A DNA stretch of 10,593 nt from Candidatus Pacearchaeota archaeon (GTDB lineage: Archaea > Nanobdellota > Nanobdellia > Pacearchaeales > GW2011-AR1), in the NCBI GenBank assembly GCA_017609045.1, contig JAFCES010000011.1:1-10593 (forward strand), read 5' to 3'. The notes under the pieces are model-generated. The model saw only the letters and a list, made by a program, of their open reading frames with translations. It did no database searches and was not told the DNA's origin. Of the stretch, positions 5,820 to 10,593 are shown piece by piece. Both the position numbers and the translations under genes were made by a program. The stretch's first letter is position 1, and the number at the start of each line of letters is the position of its first letter.

Positions 5820-5884
5820 TTCTTTCGGCTAGTCAGGTTTCATGCTAGCTTGATAGCAAAATCCACCCTAGACATAATTATTGT
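5820..5884 (-). other. Anticodon-loop intron (65 nt) of tRNA-Tyr
   Basis: Boundaries come from cloverleaf geometry: the exons give TCCGG-CTGTAG and A-CCGGA. A strict bulge-helix-bulge is not found. CTGT would face AAAG with a G/A mismatch, and no inner helix follows. Inside are a hairpin TAGAC/GTCTA and a longer stem-loop around TGCTA/TAGCA. One-base shifts of the junctions give the same mature tRNA. Confidence 0.75.
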
Positions 5885-5905
5885 CTACAGCCGGACGCTC
5901 TACCA

Positions 5906-5933
5906 TTGCTCTCTTCACTTGAAAAGCAAAGAT
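5906..5933 (-). other. Non-canonical D-loop intron (28 nt) of tRNA-Tyr
   Basis: It splits the D-loop after position 15. The D-stem strand GCTT pairs with GAGC inside the intron (5908-5911), giving the 4-bp central helix. The bulges are AG|A and AA|T. The inner stem has nine pairs, TCTTTGCTT with AAGTGAAGA, closed by a three-base loop. No outer helix is seen (A9 faces G). This is the relaxed HBh' form of the archaeal splicing motif. The intron GAGC copies the real 3' strand of the D-stem at 5897-5900. Confidence 0.85.
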
Positions 5934-5970
5934 CTAAGCTACACGGGGATTTTCATAGATATATTATAAG

Positions 5971-5980
5971 ATTTTTAAAT
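5971..5980 (-). promoter_or_regulatory. TATA box for tRNA-Tyr
   Basis: Minus strand ATTTAAAAAT, centred about 27 bases ahead of C1 of the tRNA. Confidence 0.6.
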
Positions 5981-6005
5981 GTATTCCTTTACTCTTTCCT
6001 TGCTC

Positions 6006-7394
6006 TTACTTCCCTCTTGGCTCAGTAATAAAGAAAACCTTGTTGCTACTTGATTCACTAATTTTTCCATCCTTTTCATACAGAGCTGTAGCACTTGGAA
6101 TTTCAAACTTACCAATAGGAGAGATCTTACTATAAATAACATAAGAAAAAATTCTTTCTTCCCCTTCTTGTAAGTTCTCAATATGCCACTCCAATCTTCT
6201 GTTTCTTTCATCTATCTTATCTGGCTCGGTTACACCAAATCTTTTATGAACTTTCATTAAAGAAGGAATCTTATCCACCAATTTAATTTTTTCAACAAAA
6301 CTCTTTGCTTTAACAATCAGATTTATTTTTAGAGCAAACTCTCCTCCTTTTGTTTTAGCAAAAGCAACTCTTTTTTTTAGTATAACATCTGTAGAAGTGT
6401 ATCTATTTATGAGAAGACCTATCGCTATTACTGCAGCCACTATAATCAAAGGATAAATCCAATTTGTTGTAGCTTTAACTTTAAAGATTTCTGCTGGCCC
6501 TACTTCTTTCTGGAAAACATAGTTTACAACAAAACCCTTTCTCTCTACTTTTACTGGGTCAGCATTAAAGCTTGTAAAAAGTCTTGAGATAACATTCTTT
6601 TCAATCTCTACCCTTACTAGTGTGGGGAGATTTCCCTCATTTATTTTTTCGATAATAAGAGTTGGGATTAAGATTCCTTTCTTCTCCTCTCTTGTTATTA
6701 TCTCTTCTTTTTCAGTAAACCTAAAACTATTTTCAATTTTTTCCTTAACATTATAAGTCTCAATATCAGTAGAGATAATATATGAGCCAGCAACCAGACC
6801 TTTAATTTTTTCTCTGTCCAAGGGAATTTCAAATTCTCTTTTTTCATAAGCATCTAGACTGAAGATTTCAGAAAAATCAAAAAATAAAGAATAAAATCTG
6901 GCTTTAATCTCTGGAAAAGGCAAACTGCCTTTATTCCTAACATATATTACTGCCTGTTCTGAATCAAGATTGATATTATAACAATTAATATCAAGGGCAT
7001 CTTTTAAGTTAATTATTTTTATGAGCATCACATCATCTTGTATACCCATCTTCTCTCCCCGAATTTTATAAATAAAGTTGAACGTTCCGGAGGTATCAAG
7101 CACAGACTGTTCAGGCCATAATTCTACTTCCATTATTTTGGTTTTTCCTTGCTCTATACTAAAAGTTTCATTTGGCTTTATATCTACTCCAACTAAACTA
7201 TAAATATTAAAAACATCACTTTCTCCAAGGTTGGTTATTTCAAGTCTATAAATAGCTGGCTGGTTAATCTCTGGCGCTACAACATCTACAATAGCTTCTT
7301 TCTCTATTTCGAGTTCAGCTGAAATTAGAGGAAAAAATAGAGATAACAAAAATAAAAGGAATAATACTCTATAAACCACTTTTTTATTTGCCAT
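6006..7394 (-). CDS. Membrane protein with outer beta-rich region, one helix and a C-terminal DUF11-like domain
   Basis: I cannot name a gene for this 462-residue protein. A signal peptide (about 1-26, ending LISA) precedes an outer region with alternating beta-strand patterns. PAIYRLEITNLGESDVFNI (about 46-64) and the stretch at about 147-160 (AVIYVRNKGSLPFP) look like CARDB or NEW3-type Ig-like folds that build archaeal surface proteins. A helix at about 313-330 crosses the membrane. Residues about 352-457 then show the pattern of DUF11-like repeats (IKLVDKIPSL, LEWHIENLQEGEERIFSYVIY, PSATALYEKDG), which are normally outside the cell, yet here lie after the only internal helix. The ATG at 7394 is chosen over a TTG at 7397 because the TATA box is exactly 25 bases ahead of it. 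A role in the cell envelope is inference. Confidence 0.85.
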   Translation of the reverse strand: MANKKVVYRVLFLLFLLSLFFPLISAELEIEKEAIVDVVAPEINQPAIYRLEITNLGESDVFNIYSLVGVDIKPNETFSIEQGKTKIMEVELWPEQSVLDTSGTFNFIYKIRGEKMGIQDDVMLIKIINLKDALDINCYNINLDSEQAVIYVRNKGSLPFPEIKARFYSLFFDFSEIFSLDAYEKREFEIPLDREKIKGLVAGSYIISTDIETYNVKEKIENSFRFTEKEEIITREEKKGILIPTLIIEKINEGNLPTLVRVEIEKNVISRLFTSFNADPVKVERKGFVVNYVFQKEVGPAEIFKVKATTNWIYPLIIVAAVIAIGLLINRYTSTDVILKKRVAFAKTKGGEFALKINLIVKAKSFVEKIKLVDKIPSLMKVHKRFGVTEPDKIDERNRRLEWHIENLQEGEERIFSYVIYSKISPIGKFEIPSATALYEKDGKISESSSNKVFFITEPRGK

Positions 7395-7413
7395 CAAAAG
7401 TTAAAAGCTGAGA

Positions 7414-7424
7414 GATATTTAAGC
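7414..7424 (-). promoter_or_regulatory. TATA box for the 462-residue membrane protein gene
   Basis: Minus strand GCTTAAATATC, centred 25 bases ahead of the ATG at 7394. This favours that ATG over the TTG one codon upstream, and shows the gene need not be read from the 7956 promoter. Confidence 0.55.
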
Positions 7425-7455
7425 TTTTCTCTACTCTAAACCATATTTTATATTT

Positions 7456-7956
7456 TTAACGCTTACCCTCAAGAGCAAGAAAAGACTTAACTTGCGCGAG
7501 AAATTCATCTGCTTCTCCGTGAATTTTATCCTCATAAGCTTCTATTCTCCCTCTTACAATATATCTATCATATAAACCACGCAAAAACTTCAAGATAGCG
7601 TTTTGTTCCCATCTATGTTCATAATCTTTCTCAAGAACAGCAGTAACTTTAATCTCTGGCTGCCCTTTATTCATAGAAACTCTTTTTCCTTCTTCTTCAA
7701 CCTCTACATCTTTCATTCCAAGAATTCTCCATCTAATCTTTAGATAGAACCTAAAATAATCAGAAATTTTTCTTTTGGCGTCCCATGCAATCTCAATCTC
7801 TTTACCACGAGCAGTCATTTTTTCACTATACTCTTTCTCCACAACCCAATACTCTTTGTCGACAAGCCAAGTATAGCAGAACCTGTAAAGTTCCTTATAA
7901 TCAAAGATTCCACTATGCTTTATTTTTCCTGCAAAAACCTCATCTTTTTCTACCAT
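7456..7956 (-). CDS. Conserved-looking soluble protein of unknown function (166 aa)
   Basis: No signal peptide or membrane segment is present, so the protein should be cytoplasmic. The N-terminal part GKIKHSGIFDYKELYRFCYTWLVDKEYWVVEKEYSEK (about 10-46) reads as a helix followed by strands. The middle (about 52-112) consists of alternating strands (KEIEIAWDAKRKISDYFRFYLKIRWRI, then EIKVTAVLEKDY). The C-terminal part (about 114-160) is helical and ends with EADEFLAQVKSFLAL. A helix, a curved sheet and a long C-terminal helix recall START/Bet v1-type folds, but this is only a pattern impression. I recall similar uncharacterised proteins from DPANN genomes without being able to verify it. It lies 61 bases ahead of the large membrane-protein gene, each with its own TATA box. 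Confidence 0.85.
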   Translation of the reverse strand: MVEKDEVFAGKIKHSGIFDYKELYRFCYTWLVDKEYWVVEKEYSEKMTARGKEIEIAWDAKRKISDYFRFYLKIRWRILGMKDVEVEEEGKRVSMNKGQPEIKVTAVLEKDYEHRWEQNAILKFLRGLYDRYIVRGRIEAYEDKIHGEADEFLAQVKSFLALEGKR

Positions 7957-7976
7957 CTTTTGTCTTACAGAAAAAG

Positions 7977-7986
7977 AATAAATAGC
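7977..7986 (-). promoter_or_regulatory. TATA-like element for the 166-residue protein gene
   Basis: Minus strand GCTATTTATT, centred about 25 bases ahead of the ATG at 7956. A second candidate, ATTTAAATA at about 7988-7996, would give a leader of about ten bases. Confidence 0.4.
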
Positions 7987-8027
7987 TATTTAAATATTTT
8001 TATCTTGCTTTCTTCCCTAATTAACTT

Positions 8028-8627
8028 TCACATACTATCTCTGCAACTTTCACATATTAATCTTCCATCAGTTTTATAGAGAAGATTGAAATTCCCGCAC
8101 TCTTCACAAACTCCTTCTTTTAACCAACCCCCCCTCAAATCTCTCCTACTTGCTCTTCTCCTTAACTTTTCTTTTTCCTCTTTAATTTGAAAAACTCCCT
8201 GTGAATGTGCTATCTCGAAAAGACTGGGCTCAACTCTCAAAATATCTTTTAAGGTGAGAAAGCCAATAACATTGCCCTTAACAACTACAGGAAGCCATCT
8301 ATACTTACTTCTCTTCATTTTTTGTAATGCATCATATAAATCAGCAGAAGGTTTGATGGTGGTGATTTTTTTCTTAGCCAAATCCTTAGCTTTAATTGTT
8401 CCCAGCTCCTCGACAGGCTTTTTAGTTATAGCCCAAATTATATCCCTCTCAGTTAGCAAGCCTTTTAATCTATCCTCTTCTTTTAAAATCAAACTCCCAA
8501 TTCTTTTTTTAATCATTATTCTCGCACATTCTTTAATACTTCTCTCTGGATTGACAGAAGTAAAATTTCTGGTCATTATATCACCTACTTTAACACCAAT
8601 TTCCATTCTCGCATTTTTAGATTTCAT
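8028..8627 (-). CDS. Two-CBS-domain protein with C-terminal zinc ribbon
   Basis: Cytoplasmic ligand-sensing protein. Two CBS motifs form one Bateman pair. The first (about 13-69) has VGDIMTRNFTSVNPERSIKECARIM and GLLTERDIIWAI. The second (about 80-132) has AKDLAKKKITTIKPSADLYDALQKM and GFLTLKDIL. Such pairs bind adenine nucleotides or S-adenosylmethionine in other families; the ligand here is unknown. A basic linker (about 149-166) leads to a zinc ribbon with CEEC (174-177) and CESC (192-195). A ribbon on a CBS pair suggests binding to nucleic acid or a protein partner under nucleotide control. M8 is an alternative start, but the first ATG fits the TATA box 27 bases upstream. It stands 71 bases upstream of the 166-residue gene and diverges from the cysteine-rich secreted protein. 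Confidence 0.9.
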   Translation of the reverse strand: MKSKNARMEIGVKVGDIMTRNFTSVNPERSIKECARIMIKKRIGSLILKEEDRLKGLLTERDIIWAITKKPVEELGTIKAKDLAKKKITTIKPSADLYDALQKMKRSKYRWLPVVVKGNVIGFLTLKDILRVEPSLFEIAHSQGVFQIKEEKEKLRRRASRRDLRGGWLKEGVCEECGNFNLLYKTDGRLICESCRDSM

Positions 8628-8647
8628 ACTTTCAATAAGTCAGAAAC

Positions 8648-8660
8648 TTATTTAAAAATT
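8648..8660 (-). promoter_or_regulatory. TATA box for the CBS-zinc ribbon gene
   Basis: Minus strand AATTTTTAAATAA, centred about 27 bases ahead of the ATG at 8627. Confidence 0.55.
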
Positions 8661-8681
8661 ATATCAAAATAATATATATAC

Positions 8682-8697
8682 TAAAATATATATTTTA
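8682..8697. repeat. 16-bp perfect palindrome in the divergent promoter region
   Basis: TAAAATATATATTTTA is its own reverse complement. It lies between the divergent TATA boxes of the CBS gene and the secreted-protein gene. In such AT-rich DNA it may be chance, but its place would suit a dimeric regulator. Confidence 0.5.
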
Positions 8698-8736
8698 CAG
8701 AATATAATAAAAAAATTAAAAATTTAAATGCATAAA

Positions 8737-8745
8737 ATTTATAAG
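8737..8745 (+). promoter_or_regulatory. TATA box for the cysteine-rich secreted protein gene
   Basis: ATTTATAAG, centred about 26 bases ahead of the ATG at 8767. It is only about 20 ahead of the ATG at 8761 and lies downstream of the ATG at 8728. This spacing decides the start chosen. Confidence 0.5.
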
Positions 8746-8766
8746 ATTAATAATCCTCAGATGAAT

Positions 8767-10593
8767 ATGAAAAAGAGGATTGGTTTAGTTCCAATTTTGT
8801 TTCTGTTCCTTATAATTATAACATTTGTTTCTTATGTTTCTGCTTTGGAACAGTGTAATCCTAAAAGGATGGAAACAAAAGATGGAGTTAGTTATTATCC
8901 TCCTTATGATAATGCAAGATGCAAAGGCAACATAATACAATCTTGCAATCTTAATACAGAAGATAGAAAATACTACTGGACTGATTTTAAGAATTGTGAA
9001 GAGCAAGGAATGGTGTGTATTGAAGGAAAAGATGTTGTAGACTTTCATGGTGGTGGGAAAAAAGTCTGGTATAGAAGATACAAGTCTGATGATGGTTTCC
9101 TTAACCCTTGGAATTTTGAAGAGAACAACGAGAAAAAACGTGCTTGTGAATATTATCTTGAGTATAATTGTGTACAAAGATCAAATAGATTTGGAAGCTG
9201 GTGGGAATGGGATAAAAGCTCAGTTATTTATGAAACACAAGAATTTGAACAATGCCAGACTTCAGATGGAAAAGAAACAGGAGAGTTTGTAGATATGGCT
9301 GTTCATAAGCCAGACTACTCTATAATTGAGCTTGATTCTGAATGTAGAAATAGTTATTGGCCTCCTTTATGGTCTATTCAGGTCGATAGATTTATTGGTG
9401 ATAGAGAAATTCAATTAGCAAGATGCATAAATCCAGATAAGTGTAATGATAATATTGATAATGATGGTGATAGTTTAGTTGATTGCGATGATGAAGATTG
9501 TAAGGAGAGTGAGGTATGTAAAGATAGGAGGAGAGGCGAGGGAGAGGAAGAAGAAGGAGAGAGAGAAGAGGGAATTTGGGAAGAGGGATTAACTGATGCT
9601 GATGCAGGAGAGAGCGAGGAGAAAGAAGGAAATGAAACAGAAGACAAATGTCCTGAATCTTGTGGAAAGTGCGGATATTGTAATGAAGAAACTGACTGGA
9701 AATGTCTTCCCACAGAATTAGAAGATCCATGTCAACAATGTATATGTGATGAGTCTGAATGTGAGATAATTGATAAAGCAGAATTTGCTTCTTGCAAAAT
9801 GCCTGATGATAAAGAGGGAGAAGAGACAGGAGTTTGTATAACTGAAAAAATCCTTAGTGGGCTTCTTGGAGAAAAGAAAGTATGCATAAGAACTTGTAAG
9901 GGAGCTTGCGATAAGTATAGTGGTGAGATTGGGTTTACATATCAGGGTAAGAAGATTGAGGAATTACAAGAAGAAGATATAATTTCTGAAAATATTATAT
10001 GGACTTGTGAATTTACAGACAAAAGGGAGGATGATAATGAGAAAGCTACTAGATGGAGAGAGGAATTTGAAGCTCTTCCTTTAGAAAAGCAAAAATTAGC
10101 TTTGGAAGAAGCTGATAATTCTTTAAGGCTAATTTATGGAAGCTTATGGTGGGAAATTGAAGACTTTATTAATGATGATAAGAAAAACGGCGATGATTTT
10201 TGTGATGAAAAACATGGCGATAAAAAATACGAGTGTTTATGCTACTCAAAATTCTTATGTCAGGATGAAGATAAGGATAACTTTGGGATAGAAGACACAA
10301 ACTGGGTTAACTGCCCTGAAATAGGTCCAGACTGCTGGGATTTTCCTGAGCAAAATAAGGAATATGAAAGAAATGCAAATAATATTGAGCATTTCAAAGA
10401 GGAATTTGGAGGGGTATTTTTCAATCCAGAAACTTTAGGAGCCATACTTACAACTGTGGATATGATAAAAACTCCAAAGCCGGAAATTACAAACCTTGGT
10501 GTAGAAGAATCTGAAAATTCTCCTTATAGAAGTTTTTGTATCAACAAACTTCCTTATGGATGGCAAAAAGGAGAGAAGATTGACTTAGATATG
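8767..10593 (+). CDS. Large cysteine-rich, acidic secreted protein, 3' end beyond the window
   Basis: Open from 8728 to the right edge, so at least 609 residues from the chosen start. I do not recognise it. MKKR and a hydrophobic core ending VSYVSA form a signal peptide (1-26), with cleavage before LEQC. About 36 cysteines occur in the visible mature part, pointing to many disulfides. Residues 226-245 hold CNDNIDNDGDSLVDCDDEDC, resembling DxDGD calcium loops of thrombospondin type 3 or dockerin repeats. A Glu/Gly-rich linker follows (about 254-294), then a knot-like module CPESCGKCGYC ... CQQCICDESEC (295 onward) and a mostly acidic region with scattered Cys and Trp. ATGs at 8761 and 8728 are in frame; 8767 best fits the TATA box and the signal peptide. 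No transmembrane segment is seen before the window ends. Probably an envelope or exported protein; adhesion or host contact is speculation. Confidence 0.88.
   Translation, partial: MKKRIGLVPILFLFLIIITFVSYVSALEQCNPKRMETKDGVSYYPPYDNARCKGNIIQSCNLNTEDRKYYWTDFKNCEEQGMVCIEGKDVVDFHGGGKKVWYRRYKSDDGFLNPWNFEENNEKKRACEYYLEYNCVQRSNRFGSWWEWDKSSVIYETQEFEQCQTSDGKETGEFVDMAVHKPDYSIIELDSECRNSYWPPLWSIQVDRFIGDREIQLARCINPDKCNDNIDNDGDSLVDCDDEDCKESEVCKDRRRGEGEEEEGEREEGIWEEGLTDADAGESEEKEGNETEDKCPESCGKCGYCNEETDWKCLPTELEDPCQQCICDESECEIIDKAEFASCKMPDDKEGEETGVCITEKILSGLLGEKKVCIRTCKGACDKYSGEIGFTYQGKKIEELQEEDIISENIIWTCEFTDKREDDNEKATRWREEFEALPLEKQKLALEEADNSLRLIYGSLWWEIEDFINDDKKNGDDFCDEKHGDKKYECLCYSKFLCQDEDKDNFGIEDTNWVNCPEIGPDCWDFPEQNKEYERNANNIEHFKEEFGGVFFNPETLGAILTTVDMIKTPKPEITNLGVEESENSPYRSFCINKLPYGWQKGEKIDLDM

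Larger units (their letters stand above)
5784..5948 (-). tRNA. tRNA-Tyr(GTA) with two introns
   Basis: After removing 5906-5933 and 5820-5884, a normal 72-base tRNA remains. Acceptor CCCCGTG pairs with CGCGGGG (one G-T), discriminator A73. The D-arm is TAGCTTAGTGGTAGAGC. The anticodon stem is TCCGG/CCGGA with loop CTGTAGA, so the anticodon is GTA. The variable loop is AGACC, and the T-arm is GGCGG-TTCGAAT-CCGCC. C1-G72 with A73 is the archaeal tyrosine identity set. Exons are 5934-5948, 5885-5905 and 5784-5819. CCA is not encoded. A short T-rich tract (TATTTTTATT) follows on the minus strand. Confidence 0.92.

Noticed and set aside
5745..5969. Open frame of 74 codons on the plus strand
   Set aside because: It runs through the antisense of the intron-containing tRNA-Tyr gene, has no promoter or ribosome site, and encodes no recognisable protein.
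5975..6211. Open frame of 78 codons on the minus strand
   Set aside because: It overlaps the 3' end of the 462-residue gene in another frame; the larger gene has signal peptide, membrane helix and domain patterns.
8254..8655. Open frame of 133 codons on the plus strand with hydrophobic stretches
   Set aside because: It is antisense to the CBS-zinc ribbon gene, whose motifs are unmistakable; the hydrophobicity comes from reading Lys/Glu-rich codons backwards.
8785..9177. Open frame of 130 codons on the minus strand
   Set aside because: It is antisense to the signal-peptide-bearing cysteine-rich gene, whose frame stays open to the window edge.
9392..9730. Two Ser/Leu/Pro-rich frames on the minus strand
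   Set aside because: They are the reverse of the purine-rich stretch coding for the Glu/Gly linker. The low-complexity products are artefacts of base composition.
1..10593. CRISPR array, transposon, integrase or prophage signature
   Set aside because: No regularly spaced repeats, terminal inverted repeats, transposase or integrase motifs were found on either strand.

Overview
The window is AT-rich, gene-dense and archaeal. The evidence is an archaeal-type uS10, an archaeal-type thymidylate synthase, TATA elements about 25-27 bases ahead of most start codons, and two tRNA genes carrying archaeal introns. The many small membrane or secreted proteins that cannot be placed, the PHP-less family X polymerase and the compact layout fit a DPANN lineage such as Woesearchaeota or Pacearchaeota. 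That placement is an inference; no search was run.

Layout. Positions 1-1891, minus strand: rps10, then thyA, then tmk, which runs off the left edge and needs a -1 frame change to be read through. Thymidylate synthase and thymidylate kinase catalyse successive steps from dUMP to dTDP. Positions 1978-2745, plus strand: a membrane-anchored thermonuclease fused to a lamin-tail domain. Positions 2758-2890, minus: tRNA-Asp(GTC) with a 61-nt intron in a textbook bulge-helix-bulge. Positions 2957-4063, minus: an unrecognised secreted, C-terminally anchored protein. Positions 4134-5752, plus: a PolX-type polymerase without a PHP domain, a 66-residue tail-anchored protein one base downstream, and a four-helix membrane protein with a strong Shine-Dalgarno site. 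Positions 5784-5948, minus: tRNA-Tyr(GTA) with two introns, one of them in the D-loop. Positions 6006-8627, minus: a large membrane protein with a domain on each side of its helix, a 166-residue soluble protein, and a two-CBS plus zinc-ribbon protein. Positions 8767-10593, plus: a very cysteine-rich secreted protein that runs off the right edge.

Most genes appear to have their own promoter and most messages look leaderless. The likeliest co-transcribed pairs are thyA-tmk and polX with the 66-residue gene. No gap exceeds 300 bases. I saw no insertion sequence, CRISPR array, integrase or attachment site. The signals most worth checking are the tmk frameshift at an A AAA AAC heptamer, the D-loop intron of tRNA-Tyr with its HBh' motif, the anticodon intron of the same gene with no good motif, and the group of secreted or membrane proteins that I cannot assign to families.
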